Shown here: positions 18,114 through 26,734 of the stretch, in pieces
Position numbering within the stretch: position 1 is the stretch's first letter
Layout: every line of letters starts with the position of its first letter
Assembly (NCBI RefSeq): GCF_032116555.1
Contig: NZ_CP134949.1
Span: 496,001-560,000 of the forward strand
Direction: 5' to 3'
Origin: Halobaculum sp. XH14
GTDB lineage: Archaea > Halobacteriota > Halobacteria > Halobacteriales > Haloferacaceae
Length of the DNA stretch: 64,000 nucleotides
The notes under the pieces: model-generated
What the model was told of the DNA's origin: nothing
The model's database searches: none
The model's input: only the letters and a program-made list of their open reading frames with translations
Made by a program: the position numbers and the translations under genes

Positions 18114-18236
18114 GGGTAGGGCTTCGTGGATGGTCGCAGTCGCGACCCGGCTTCACTACCGATCTAGTCATCGCGGCTCGACCGCTACTGCGCGTTGTTG
18201 TGGACGAACACCGTCACTCGAAACTCTTCCTGAAAA

Positions 18237-18818
18237 TCAGGGCGCTTCGCCCGTCTCGATCGTGAAGTCCGCGCGCGGGTAGGCGACGCACGTCAGCGTG
18301 TAGCCGTCGTCGAGTTCGGTCTCGTCCAGCATCTGCTGGTTGTCGTGGACGACGTAGTCCTCGGCGTTGCCGCCGTCGGTGATCTGTCCGGCACAGGAGA
18401 CGCACTGGCCCTCCCGGCAGGCGTACGGGAGGTCCCAGCCCTCCTCCTCGCCCTGGTCGAGCACCGTCTCGTTGTTGGCGAGTTCGACCGTCGCACCCTC
18501 CTTGACGAACTCGACCTCGAAGTACTCCACCTCGTCCTCGGGGATGTCCGCCGGGCTGGACGACTCCTCGGCGGCCTCGTCGCCCTCCTCCAGTTCGCCC
18601 TCCTCGCCGGCCGGCACCGCGCCGGCGACGCCGCCGCCGCCGATGGCCCGATTTCCGGGCTCGGGGAAGTCCGTCTCCGGGACGGTGGAGGCGCGCTGCT
18701 CGAGCACCTCCTCGGAGATGTCCGCGGTCGGCTCCCAACCCGTCCCGCGGGCGAAGTGCAGGGCGACGAAGACTAGGACGAGGCCCGCGCCGAACCCGAT
18801 TGCAACGGGGTCAACCAT
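18237..18818 (-). CDS. Membrane-anchored 2Fe-2S plant-type ferredoxin
   Basis: A 193-residue electron carrier. Residues 4-21 form one N-terminal TM helix, followed by a disordered acidic spacer to about residue 95 and a plant-type ferredoxin domain to the end. The cluster ligands are Cys134, Cys139, Cys142 and Cys177 (C-R-E-G-Q-C-V-S-C, then L-T-C-V-A-Y). The anchor and long spacer should let it reach partners at the membrane. The orientation of the domain is not certain. No reductase gene is adjacent. Confidence 0.93.
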   Translation of the reverse strand: MVDPVAIGFGAGLVLVFVALHFARGTGWEPTADISEEVLEQRASTVPETDFPEPGNRAIGGGGVAGAVPAGEEGELEEGDEAAEESSSPADIPEDEVEYFEVEFVKEGATVELANNETVLDQGEEEGWDLPYACREGQCVSCAGQITDGGNAEDYVVHDNQQMLDETELDDGYTLTCVAYPRADFTIETGEAP

Positions 18819-18890
18819 GGGCGCTGGTTGGGAGTGGGGGGTAACAAGGATTGTGATTGTCCACCGGTCGGGACGGCGGGACGGCTCGGA

Positions 18891-19475
18891 CTACGTCGCG
18901 GCCCCGGACCCGTTCGCCCAGACCTGCCGGGGCTCGCCGTCGCCCGGGCGGAACCGACTGCACCCCGTTTCGAGCGGGCTGGTAACGCTCCCGGAACAGC
19001 CGGCGTACTCGCCGTTCTCCAGCCAGAGAACCCGCGTCCCGTGCGCGTCCGGCACCAGCCCCTCCGGGCTTCCACCACCGGGGGTGATCGTGACCCGGTA
19101 CAGCACGCCGGTCTCGCAGGTCGCGTTCGCCGGCCCCTCGTGGTGGGAGTCGACGCGGACGCGGAACGTGCTGAGGTCCGCGCCCGGCGGCGACGTTCGC
19201 ACGACGCGGGCCGAGAGGTTCGCGTCGACGCTCCCGGTTCGGACGAACGCGGTCTTCGTGTAGTTGCCCGCGTCGTAGGCGCTCCCTGCGCGAGTCGCCA
19301 CCTGCTCGGCACAGCCGGCTTCGAGGCGGTCGAACGACGTGACGCGCATCTCCGACGGGCCGGTGTGATCGGAAAAGCCCGGCAGGGCGTTCACCGACGG
19401 GCCGAGGAGGAGACCGATCGCGAGTCCGGCGAGGGCGGCGACGGCGACCCGTCGCCACGACGGGCTGGGGACCAT
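18891..19475 (-). CDS. Hypothetical exported or membrane-anchored protein
   Basis: A 194-residue protein starting M-V-P-S-P-S-W-R-R. One hydrophobic segment at about 11-28 follows two Arg residues and acts as signal or anchor. The remainder is a beta-rich domain with N-Y-T, N-L-S and N-G-S sites that could be N-glycosylated, and four Cys residues (C-A-E, C-E-T, C-S-G, C-S-R) that could form disulfides outside the cell. I do not recognise the family. It lies head-to-tail with gndA and the ferredoxin gene on the same strand. Confidence 0.65.
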   Translation of the reverse strand: MVPSPSWRRVAVAALAGLAIGLLLGPSVNALPGFSDHTGPSEMRVTSFDRLEAGCAEQVATRAGSAYDAGNYTKTAFVRTGSVDANLSARVVRTSPPGADLSTFRVRVDSHHEGPANATCETGVLYRVTITPGGGSPEGLVPDAHGTRVLWLENGEYAGCSGSVTSPLETGCSRFRPGDGEPRQVWANGSGAAT

Positions 19476-19591
19476 GTCGACCCGTTCCGCCGCCCGCCGG
19501 AAAGTCGTGGTGTTCCGCTCGTCCCGGGTGCGCGTGGGCGGCTCCGCGTCGCGCCGGAACGCGAAACCGGGACGCTCCGCGGTGTCGAGGA

Positions 19592-20506
19592 CTACTCGCC
19601 GTCGCGCCGCGGCACCTCGTGCCGACCGAAGCCGTACCGGAGCCGGTTCGACAGCCGTCGCGAGAACCGGCCGTCGTCGGCCCGCGACCCGAACCGTTCG
19701 GAGAGCGCCTGGTAGATGAGCGGCAGCGGCACCTCCTGTTCGAGCGCCTCCTGCACCGTCCAGGTCCCGGTGGAGCCGCCCTCCACGCGGTCGGCCACGT
19801 CGCCGAGGTCGCTCCCCTCCTCGCGGAACGCCTCCTCGCAGAGCTCGAGCAGCCACGATCGGATGACCGCGCCGTTGTTCCACGTCCGCGCGACCGCCTC
19901 GAGGTCGAGGTCGTACCGGCCCTCGTGGAGCAGTTCGAACCCCTCGCCGTAGGCTGCCATCAGCGCGTACTCGACGCCGTTGTGGACCATCTTCACGTAG
20001 TGGCCCGCCCCCGACCCGCCCATCCGGTCGTGACCTGCCGGGCCGGTGGCGACGGCGTCGAACACCGGCGCCAGTTCATCGTAGGCCCACTCGGGGCCGC
20101 CGACCATCAGCGAGAACCCCGCCTCGGCGCTCGCCGGGCCGCCGGAGGTGCCACAGTCGAGGTACGCGGCGTCGGTCGACTCCGCCCGGCGCGTCGAGTC
20201 CCGGAAGTGGGAGTTGCCGCCGTCGACGACGACGTCCGCCGCGTCGAGATGCGGGTCGAGTTCATCGAGGGTCGCGTCCACCGCGTCGCCCGCGGGGACC
20301 ATGAGCCAGATTCGCTTCCCGTCCCCGCCAGTGGCGAGCCGCTCCGCGAGGTCCGCGACCGAGTCGGCGGGGGTCGCGCCCGCCTCCGCCGCCGCGGCGG
20401 TCGCCTCCGCGTCGAGGTCGAACGCGACCACGTCGTGGCCGGCCGCGAGGCTCCGGTCCACCACGATCCGCCCCATCCGTCCGAGGCCGATGACGCCCAG
20501 TTCCAT
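19592..20506 (-). CDS. gndA: 6-phosphogluconate dehydrogenase (decarboxylating), NAD-type
   Basis: A 304-residue enzyme that oxidises and decarboxylates 6-phosphogluconate to ribulose 5-phosphate. The Rossmann motif G-V-I-G-L-G-R-M-G is at the N-terminus. The substrate motif G-G-N-S-H-F-R-D-S lies near 95, G-T-S-G-G near 118, and the catalytic Lys is in H-Y-V-K-M-V-H-N-G. The short length (about 300 residues) identifies the NAD-dependent subgroup used by haloarchaea in their oxidative pentose phosphate pathway. Confidence 0.94.
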   Translation of the reverse strand: MELGVIGLGRMGRIVVDRSLAAGHDVVAFDLDAEATAAAAEAGATPADSVADLAERLATGGDGKRIWLMVPAGDAVDATLDELDPHLDAADVVVDGGNSHFRDSTRRAESTDAAYLDCGTSGGPASAEAGFSLMVGGPEWAYDELAPVFDAVATGPAGHDRMGGSGAGHYVKMVHNGVEYALMAAYGEGFELLHEGRYDLDLEAVARTWNNGAVIRSWLLELCEEAFREEGSDLGDVADRVEGGSTGTWTVQEALEQEVPLPLIYQALSERFGSRADDGRFSRRLSNRLRYGFGRHEVPRRDGE

Positions 20507-20634
20507 ACGGTCGCGTCGGCCACGTGGGGGGTAGGCGTTGCGGTTCCCCCGGAGCCGGCCGTCGCGGTTCGGATCCGCCCCCGATTCGAGCGCGAACCGT
20601 CGGGGCTTTGGCCGCCGGAACCGCCAGTGACCGC

Positions 20635-21768
20635 ATGGACGAGCGAGTCAGGGAGCACGCGAAGGTACTGGTCGACTGGAGCGCACGCGTCGAGGCGGGC
20701 GACCGGGTCGTGGTGGACGTCGCGGAGGACGCCCACGACCTCGCGGTCGCCGTCGCTGAGAAGCTCGGCGAGCGCGGCGCGACGCTGTTGACCACCTACG
20801 GGAGCGACGAAGTGTCGCGGGCGTTCCTCCGGGCTCACGACGGCGAGTTCGCCGAGAACGACCCGAAGCTGGCGATGCTCGAGGCCGCCGACGTCTACCT
20901 CCGCCTCGGCGGCGGGCGCAACACGACCGCGACCGCCGACGTCCCGACCGAACGCCGCCGCGCCGCGAAGCAGGCGAACAAGCGCGTCCGCGAAGCCCGG
21001 ATGGACACCGACTGGGTGAGCACGGTCCACCCGACGCGCTCGCTCGCCCAGGGGGCCGGCATGGCCTACGAGGAGTACCAGCAGTTCGTCTACGACGCCG
21101 TCCTGCGCGACTGGGAGTCGCTCGCAGACGAGATGGCGAAGGTGAAGGACGTGCTCGATGAGGGGAGCGAGGTCCGCATCGAGACGGATCGAACGGACCG
21201 AGACGGCGGCCGGGGACCGTCTCGGCGCACCGACCTGACCATGAGCATCGAGAACCGGACGGCCGTCAACTCGGCCACGTCTGTCGCGTACGACTCGCAC
21301 AACCTCCCCTCGGGCGAGGTGTTCACGGCCCCCTATGCGACCGAGGGCGAGGTGTTCTTCGACGTGCCGATGACCATCGACGCGACCCGCGTGGAGGACG
21401 TGTGGCTGGCGTTCGAGGGCGGCGAGGTCGTCGACTTCGACGCCGAACGGGGCGAGGAGGCCATCGCGGGCGTGCTCGACACCGACGAGGGTGCCCGCCG
21501 GCTGGGGGAACTCGGCATCGGGATGAACCGCGGCATCGACCGCTTCACCGACTCCATCCTGTTCGACGAGAAGATGGGCGACACGATTCATCTGGCCGTT
21601 GGTCGGGCCTACGACTCCTGCCTGCCGGAGGGCGAGTCGGGCAACGACTCGGCGGTCCACGTCGACATGATCACCGACGTGAGCGAGGACTCGCGGTTGC
21701 TGGTGGATGGCGAGGTCGTCCAGCGAGACGGGACGTTCCGCTGGGAGGACGGCTTTTCTTCCGCGTAA
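20635..21768 (+). CDS. M29 family aminopeptidase (AmpS-like)
   Basis: A 377-residue metallo-aminopeptidase of the thermophilic M29 family. The conserved C-terminal blocks that bind two metals are visible: S-G-E-V-F-T-A-P-Y-A-T-E-G, L-G-I-G-M-N-R-G-I, E-K-M-G-D-T-I-H-L-A-V-G and D-S-A-V-H-V-D-M-I. It removes N-terminal residues from peptides in the cytoplasm. ATG at 20635 begins the family-typical M-D-E-R-V-R-E-H-A-K-V-L-V. A short Asp/Arg-rich insert (R-T-D-R-D-G-G-R-G) near 190 is unusual but lies between conserved blocks. Confidence 0.93.
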   Translation: MDERVREHAKVLVDWSARVEAGDRVVVDVAEDAHDLAVAVAEKLGERGATLLTTYGSDEVSRAFLRAHDGEFAENDPKLAMLEAADVYLRLGGGRNTTATADVPTERRRAAKQANKRVREARMDTDWVSTVHPTRSLAQGAGMAYEEYQQFVYDAVLRDWESLADEMAKVKDVLDEGSEVRIETDRTDRDGGRGPSRRTDLTMSIENRTAVNSATSVAYDSHNLPSGEVFTAPYATEGEVFFDVPMTIDATRVEDVWLAFEGGEVVDFDAERGEEAIAGVLDTDEGARRLGELGIGMNRGIDRFTDSILFDEKMGDTIHLAVGRAYDSCLPEGESGNDSAVHVDMITDVSEDSRLLVDGEVVQRDGTFRWEDGFSSA

Positions 21769-21978
21769 TCGGGGTTCTGATCGGTTTCTGGTCGGTTCCT
21801 CGTGCGGCCGAGTTCGGGTTCGGGGTCCCGGTCGTGACCTCGGTCCCTCTCCTCGCACTCGGCTTCTCCGGGTTCCCGTCGCCGTGGCGTCGTTCCCGAC
21901 GGCCCTCCCCCCGCTCGATCGGCCGTGCGGTCGAAGCAAGGACATCGCTCCTACCGCGGCGGGTACCCGGAGTCACGC

Positions 21979-22683
21979 TCAGTCCTCGGTGAGCAGGTCG
22001 CTCGCGTCAAGCCGAACCGGCTCCTCGTCCCCGAGGAAGGCGGATTCGAGCGCGTCGCGCACGGCGTCGGGGTCCGCGGGGCCGGCGGCGGCGGCGACCG
22101 AGCCGACCGATCGGGGGTCGAAGGGGACGGCCAAGGCGTCGTACACCGGGGCCAGGACGTCGCGGAGTTCGTCGCGCCCGGCGACGGTGACACAGCCCGA
22201 GACCAGCGCCGCGTCCTGCCGGACCCGCTGTGCGATGCCGGCGATCTTGCCGCCGTCTGCGACCCGGACCGAGTGGTCGCCGGGGCAGTAGGAGTCGCGC
22301 GGCTCGCCGGGTTCCGCGTCGGCGCCGATTCCACGGAGGGCGTCGACGATGGTTTCGACCGCCGCGTCGTAGCGCTCGTCCATCCCCCGGCGCATGTCGG
22401 CGAGCGGGACGGCGTGGGCGAACGCGAGCGTCGAGTCGGCGTACGCGACCGCCCGGCCGCCGACCGAGCGCTCGGTCGGGGGAAACCCCCTGTCCTCGGC
22501 CGCTCGCCTCGCCTCGTCGTACCCCTCGGCGCGGGCGTCGCGGCGGCCGAACGCGACCTGTCGGCCGGGCGTCCAGACCCGGAGCGCCGGCTCCCCGGAG
22601 TCGGCCGTCCCGGCGAGCATGGCGGCCGTCGCGGCCCGGTCGCGCTCCCGCGTCGGGAGGGGTCCACGGTACACCCGAATCAC
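21979..22683 (-). CDS. Lipoate--protein ligase family protein
   Basis: A 234-residue member of the LplA/BPL catalytic fold. The features seen are T-P-G-R-Q-V-A-F-G-R-R-D near 37-48, R-S-V-G-G-R-A-V-A-Y near 72 (the equivalent of the R-R-x-x-G-G-G-A-V signature), C-P-G-D-H-S-V and K-I-A-G-I-A-Q-R-V-R, where the Lys is the usual acyl-adenylate contact. It lacks the C-terminal accessory domain of bacterial LplA. Likely role: attaching lipoate, or another acyl group, to a carrier protein. The start is GTG at 22683. Confidence 0.85.
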   Translation of the reverse strand: MIRVYRGPLPTRERDRAATAAMLAGTADSGEPALRVWTPGRQVAFGRRDARAEGYDEARRAAEDRGFPPTERSVGGRAVAYADSTLAFAHAVPLADMRRGMDERYDAAVETIVDALRGIGADAEPGEPRDSYCPGDHSVRVADGGKIAGIAQRVRQDAALVSGCVTVAGRDELRDVLAPVYDALAVPFDPRSVGSVAAAAGPADPDAVRDALESAFLGDEEPVRLDASDLLTED

Positions 22684-22735
22684 GCCCGCCGGTCGGAGTC
22701 GCGTCGCCTAAGCGCTTCCGCCACGGAGACGGGGT

Positions 22736-23674
22736 ATGGACGAGACCGGGGGGACGGAGCCGGTTCCGCTTCCGGCCCACTTGATCGAGCGCTACCCCCG
22801 CTTTTCGCTGTACAACTCGCCGTACCCGGCCCACGACCACGGGCACGCGATCGACCTCTACCCCGACGATGATGCGGGCCGTTCGGGCGTCTCGCCCGTC
22901 GCCGGCGAGGTCCTCGACGTCAGGACGGTCGGCTGTCCGGACCGCCCGTACGCGGTCGACACCGACCACCTGATCGTCGTCGACGCCGGCGAGCACCTGG
23001 CGCGGATCCTCCACGTCGACCCCGCGGTCGAACCCGGAGACTCCGTCGCCGTCGGCGACTCGCTCGGGGAGATGGTTCGCTCGGGCTTCTTCGGCCGCTG
23101 GGTCGACAACCACGTCCACCTGGAGTTCCGCGGGCACGACAGGAACCCGTACCGGGCGTCCGGGTCGCTCCCGCTGGACGTCGACGTGCCGGTCGCAGCG
23201 CTCGACTGGGACGGGACCGGAACCGTCGTCGAAACCGGCGACAGCTACGCGCTGCTGGACGCGCCCGGCGGCCGGGTGGACGGCTACGCCGCCGTCGGTT
23301 CGGACGCGGGAGTCCCGCTGGACGGCGGACTGGCCCACTACGGCGCCGGCGGACGGTTCGGGCCGGCGCCGGGGTCGTCACAGTTGGCGGCGATGTCGTC
23401 ACCGTCGGCGTCGGCGGGAGCCACGGACGCCACGGTGGTCGAACTGCTCGGCGAACCGGTCGGCATCGTGGACGGGCGGGACGTCGCGTGGGGCGACGTG
23501 ACGGTGCTGGCGAACGGCGACCCCATCACGGGGCTGTCGCTGTTCGCCTCCCGGGACGACGGGTTCGGCGTCAAACTCGTGACGCGGCCGGGGGCGGGCG
23601 ACCCGCAGTTCGGGGTGGGCGAGGACGTCCGCGTCTCGACGGTGTCGACCGACGAGCCGGTTCGGCTGGATTGA
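22736..23674 (+). CDS. M23/LytM-like fold protein, haloarchaeal hypothetical
   Basis: A 312-residue protein. Residues about 25-130 resemble a LytM/M23 beta-barrel: H-G-H-A-I-D-L near 35, [23 protein letters not shown] and the H-V-H-L-E-F-R block near 123. The H-x-H and H-x-x-D motifs are kept, so zinc binding is plausible. No signal peptide is visible, which is odd for a wall hydrolase in an organism without peptidoglycan, so the role is unclear. The C-terminal half is beta-rich with no recognised domain. It is divergent from the lipoate-ligase gene. Confidence 0.7.
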   Translation: MDETGGTEPVPLPAHLIERYPRFSLYNSPYPAHDHGHAIDLYPDDDAGRSGVSPVAGEVLDVRTVGCPDRPYAVDTDHLIVVDAGEHLARILHVDPAVEPGDSVAVGDSLGEMVRSGFFGRWVDNHVHLEFRGHDRNPYRASGSLPLDVDVPVAALDWDGTGTVVETGDSYALLDAPGGRVDGYAAVGSDAGVPLDGGLAHYGAGGRFGPAPGSSQLAAMSSPSASAGATDATVVELLGEPVGIVDGRDVAWGDVTVLANGDPITGLSLFASRDDGFGVKLVTRPGAGDPQFGVGEDVRVSTVSTDEPVRLD

Positions 23675-23766
23675 GCCGCGACGGGCAGCGTGGCGGACTC
23701 TCCCGGAGTACCCCGCGGACCTCGCTTTCGACGCTCTTTTCTCTAACCGACGAGTTCGTTCCCGTA

Positions 23767-24378
23767 ATGGCTGAATTCAAGGTCGTCGTGGGCGACTCCG
23801 CCGGCGACACGCAGCAGTTCGACGTGGACGGACAGGACGCGAACCGGTTCCTCGGGCTCGACATCGGCGACGAGGTCGACGCCGGCGTCGTCGACGCCGA
23901 GGGGATGACGCTCGAACTGACCGGCGGCTCGGACACGGCCGGGCGGCCGATGCGCGAGGACGTGCCCGGCGCGAACCTGAAGGAGCTCCTCCTGGAGGGC
24001 GGCGTCGGCTACGAGCCGTCCCGCGACGGCGAGCGCAAGCGCGTCACCGTCCGCGGCCGCGAGGTCTCCGAGGAGACGGTCCAGATCAACGCCCGGCTCG
24101 TCGACGGTACGTTCGAGGGCGGCGCGGAGGAGGCCGAGGCGGAGACGGAAGACGCCGGGGCGGTCGAGGCGGACGAGGAAGCCGAGGCGGACGAAGCGGA
24201 AGCCGAGGAGGCCGAAGCGGAAGCCGAGGAGACCGACGAGGAAGCGACCGAGGACGCCGAGTCCGGGGAGGAGACGGCCGAGACGGAGGAGGCGGACGAG
24301 TCGGATGCCGACGTCGAAGACGACGACGAAGCGGAGGCGGCCGACGACGAGGACGGCGGCGAGGACGACGAGGAGTAG
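23767..24378 (+). CDS. rps6e: Ribosomal protein S6e
   Basis: A 203-residue small-subunit ribosomal protein. Residues 1-115 are the S6e core, with [29 protein letters not shown] and [12 protein letters not shown]. Residues 116-203 form a tail almost entirely of Glu, Asp and Ala, longer than I expect for an archaeal S6e. The DUF7112 gene follows after 15 bases and may be cotranscribed. The start is ATG at 23767. Confidence 0.94.
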   Translation: MAEFKVVVGDSAGDTQQFDVDGQDANRFLGLDIGDEVDAGVVDAEGMTLELTGGSDTAGRPMREDVPGANLKELLLEGGVGYEPSRDGERKRVTVRGREVSEETVQINARLVDGTFEGGAEEAEAETEDAGAVEADEEAEADEAEAEEAEAEAEETDEEATEDAESGEETAETEEADESDADVEDDDEAEAADDEDGGEDDEE

Positions 24379-24393
24379 CTCCCTTCCCGCTCC

Positions 24394-24828
24394 ATGTCCG
24401 ACAGCATCGCCAGCGACGCGGACGCGGTTACCACCTATCGGGCCCACCTCACGCGCTCGGGCGGAACCCGGCTTCCCTGCCTCCGGGTCCCCGAGGACGC
24501 CGCGGTCGAGGCCGGGGACGAGATCCGACTCGTCATCGACGGCGAGTCCTGCCACGCCCGGGTCGAGAGCGACGCCCGGGGTCGGCTGCTTCGGGGCGCG
24601 TACGACAACCGGCGGCTGGCCCGGAACCCCGGCGAGGGCGAGAACCGCCTCGTCGAGTGGTGTCGCGAGCACGGCCGCGAGGCCGACGACGCGGTCGACG
24701 TCGACGAGGTGGATCCCGGCTACCTGTACGGCGTACGGGTGCCCGGCGAGCGCACCGTCTACGAGATGACCGGTCGGCCGGACGAGGGGCTGCGGGACAT
24801 CGCCGATTCGCTGCTCGGGGACGAGTAG
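24394..24828 (+). CDS. DUF7112 family protein
   Basis: A 144-residue acidic soluble protein specific to haloarchaea. It has a beta-rich N-terminal half (T-Y-R-A-H-L-T-R-S-G-G-T-R-L-P-C-L-R-V-P) and a helical end (G-L-R-D-I-A-D-S-L-L-G). The family has no known function. The N-terminal part looks like a small regulator-type barrel with I-R-L-V-I-D-G-E-S, but that is inference. It follows rps6e closely on the same strand. Confidence 0.75.
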   Translation: MSDSIASDADAVTTYRAHLTRSGGTRLPCLRVPEDAAVEAGDEIRLVIDGESCHARVESDARGRLLRGAYDNRRLARNPGEGENRLVEWCREHGREADDAVDVDEVDPGYLYGVRVPGERTVYEMTGRPDEGLRDIADSLLGDE

Positions 24829-24963
24829 CACGGCGACGCCGCTCGGTCGAGCGCCGCGAGGTCCGGCGGCCGTACCGGGACACCGCCCGAAACGGCCCGA
24901 TGATGGGGTTCGAACACGACGAAGAGGGCAACACCTTTCACGAATTCCGCCACAGTACCCGCC

Positions 24964-25410
24964 ATGAGCCTGACCGTCGAACGCGTCCTGGCCCCGGTGG
25001 ACGGGAGCGACGAGTCCCTGGAGGCCGTCGAGTACGCCGTCGCGGTCGCCGAGCGCTACGACGCAGCGGTCCACGCGGTGTACGTGCTCGGCGAGGAGGT
25101 CGTCCGGGCCATCGAGACCGACGCGATCGACGAGGCCGAGGTCGCCGAGGACACCGAGGTGTTCACCGAGAGCGTCGAGCTGGTGGCCCGGGACCACGGC
25201 GTCCCCGTCTCGAGCTCCATCGCCTACGGCTTCTCGACGAACCGGAAGTCGCGCCACCCGGGCAGCGTCATCCTCGACACCGCCGAGGAGATCTCCGCGG
25301 ACTTCCTCGTCATCCCGCGCGAACCGCTCACGGGCGAACCGGGCGAGGTGCTGGAGAAGGCCGCCGAGTACGTGCTGTTGTACGCGAGCCAGCCGGTGCT
25401 GTCGGTCTGA
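24964..25410 (+). CDS. Universal stress protein (UspA fold)
   Basis: A 148-residue Usp-domain protein with V-L-A-P-V-D-G-S-D-E-S at the N-terminus and a C-terminal strand V-L-L-Y-A-S-Q-P-V-L-S-V. The G-x2-G-x9-G nucleotide motif of ATP-binding members is not clear; the corresponding region reads P-R-E-P-L-T-G-E-P-G-E-V, so it is likely a non-ATP-binding member. Cytoplasmic; physiological role unknown. Confidence 0.88.
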   Translation: MSLTVERVLAPVDGSDESLEAVEYAVAVAERYDAAVHAVYVLGEEVVRAIETDAIDEAEVAEDTEVFTESVELVARDHGVPVSSSIAYGFSTNRKSRHPGSVILDTAEEISADFLVIPREPLTGEPGEVLEKAAEYVLLYASQPVLSV

Positions 25411-25455
25411 GCCGCTGTCATCCCCCGATTCGTCGGTGGTCGCCGAATCGACCGA

Positions 25456-25560
25456 TCACTCGTCGTTCCCGGTCCAGGAGAGCACGTGAGAGAACAGCCC
25501 GGCTCCCTTCCCGGAGCGCTGTCCCTTCGAGAGCGCTTCATCGCGTTCGTCGTCTCTCAT
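25456..25560 (-). CDS. Putative 34-residue micro-protein
   Basis: An ATG at 25560 opens a 34-residue frame starting M-R-D-D-E-R-D-E-A-L-S-K-G-Q and ending in W-T-G-N-D-E. The composition is plausible for a haloarchaeal protein (acidic ends, a short amphipathic centre with L-F-S-H-V-L-S-W). A TATA-like GATTTTTAAC lies about 26-35 bases upstream, the right distance for a leaderless message. It overlaps, in another frame, the tail of the interrupted upstream membrane protein. No family is recognised. Confidence 0.5.
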   Translation of the reverse strand: MRDDERDEALSKGQRSGKGAGLFSHVLSWTGNDE

Positions 25561-25693
25561 CACGTCCCGACGTAGGTCGGTCTCGGTTAAAAATCACGGC
25601 GAGTGCGGTCGACAGGAGTCCGAGAACGAGGAACGCCTGACACGCCGAGAGGAGACGGCTGTTCCGCTCGGTCACCGAGTGGTTCTCCTCGAT
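25538..25693 (-). pseudogene. 3' part of the membrane protein gene, stranded behind an in-frame TAG
   Basis: After the TAG at 25694-25696 the same frame continues for 51 residues, to a TGA at 25538-25540. The stranded part reads I-E-E-N-H-S-V-T-E-R-N-S-R-L-L-S-A-C-Q, then a hydrophobic helix (A-F-L-V-L-G-L-L-S-T-A-L-A-V-I-F), and ends Arg-rich. It looks like a third TM segment of the upstream protein. A single TGG-to-TAG change would explain it. The first half may still be translated as a shortened protein. Confidence 0.6.
25586..25595 (-). promoter_or_regulatory. TATA-like element before the 34-residue ORF
   Basis: On the minus strand GATTTTTAAC is one of the few AT-rich runs near here. It lies inside the stranded coding segment and 26-35 bases before the ATG at 25560. 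Confidence 0.45.
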
Positions 25694-26074
25694 CTAGAAC
25701 CCCGTCGTGTGGAGGTGGTCCTCGTTCCACGGCCGACCGTGGAAACCGTTCCGAATCAGCTGTTCGACGTAGGTACCCGTCGGCCCGAGAACGAGGTCCC
25801 GTGACTCCGAGTACGTGATGAGGCCGGCGACGATGGAGACGAACAGCGCCCCGCCACCGACGACGAGCAGTTCCCGGTGGAACAGCGACCCGTCGCTGAC
25901 GTTCCACGCGGTCAGAACGGCCCCGACGAGGAGCGCGGTCAGGCGGACGGTCCGCATCGCCTTCTCGTCGATGTCCGAGACGATCCGTCGCTGGGAGTTG
26001 AGCACCTCACGGACCTCCCGATACGTTACCGCCTCCCGACGTTCCGGCCACGCGAGCTCCGGGTCGTCCGACAT
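25694..26074 (-). CDS. Hypothetical two-TM protein, probably truncated by a nonsense codon
   Basis: A 126-residue protein as written. The N-terminus is acidic and helical (R-E-V-R-E-V-L-N-S-Q-R-R-I-V-S-D-I-D-E-K-A), followed by TM helices at about 42-62 and 70-88 and then a soluble segment ending H-L-H-T-T-G-F. It stops at a TAG, and the frame beyond encodes a further hydrophobic helix. Haloarchaeal relatives that I remember have a third hydrophobic helix in this region, so I think the natural protein is about 178 residues. Function unknown. Confidence 0.65.
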   Translation of the reverse strand: MSDDPELAWPERREAVTYREVREVLNSQRRIVSDIDEKAMRTVRLTALLVGAVLTAWNVSDGSLFHRELLVVGGGALFVSIVAGLITYSESRDLVLGPTGTYVEQLIRNGFHGRPWNEDHLHTTGF

Positions 26075-26170
26075 GGGGGGAGTGGTCCCGTCTCCCCCGA
26101 TAGAGGTTACCGCCCTCGACGTGGCGTTCCAGTGGGCTGGAAAACGGCTTCTCCAGGCTGTCTCTCGCCG

Positions 26171-26734
26171 CTATCCGTCCCCACGGGGAGTTCCCAACCA
26201 CGCCGTCATCTCCAGTTCGAACGACTCGGCGTCGCTCGTCTCGAAGCCGACCTTCTCGTACAGCGAGACGGCCGGACGGTTCCAGCGCTCGACGGTGAGC
26301 CACACCCGCTCGACGCCGTTTTCGGCGCCGTGGCCGAGCAGCCCCTCGATGAGTCTGGTGCCGATGCCCGCGCCCTGATACGCCTGGAGGACGAAGATCG
26401 CCAGTTCGTACACTTCGTCGTCGTCAGGGACGAGCGTGGCGTGGCCGGCCGCCCGGTCGCCGTCCCAGGCGATGACGTTGAACCCGCCGCCGCCGAGGAT
26501 GCTGTCGAGCCAGTCGCGGATCGCCGACTCCCGGCTCGGCGGGATGCCCTGCGCGCGGTCGGCCGGGTCGAACGCGTCGTACATCTCGACGAGCGCCGCG
26601 AGTTCCTCCTCGCTGCGGTCGGCGTCGGCGTGGAACGGCCGGACCTCGATCTCGCGCCCCTCGCCGTCCGAGAACGAGAACGGCGGTTCGGCGAACGGGC
26701 CCGCCGGCTCGTCGGGGTAGGTTCGGTCGCTCAT
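26171..26734 (-). CDS. GNAT-family N-acetyltransferase
   Basis: A 187-residue acetyltransferase. The acetyl-CoA-binding motif is visible as A-I-F-V-L-Q-A-Y-Q-G-A-G-I-G-T-R-L-I near 118-135 and the C-terminal part has V-E-R-W-N-R-P-A-V-S-L-Y-E-K-V-G-F. The substrate (amine or small molecule) is unknown. Its ATG overlaps the stop of the upstream Usp gene by four bases (ATGA), so the pair forms an operon. Confidence 0.88.
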   Translation of the reverse strand: MSDRTYPDEPAGPFAEPPFSFSDGEGREIEVRPFHADADRSEEELAALVEMYDAFDPADRAQGIPPSRESAIRDWLDSILGGGGFNVIAWDGDRAAGHATLVPDDDEVYELAIFVLQAYQGAGIGTRLIEGLLGHGAENGVERVWLTVERWNRPAVSLYEKVGFETSDAESFELEMTAWLGTPRGDG

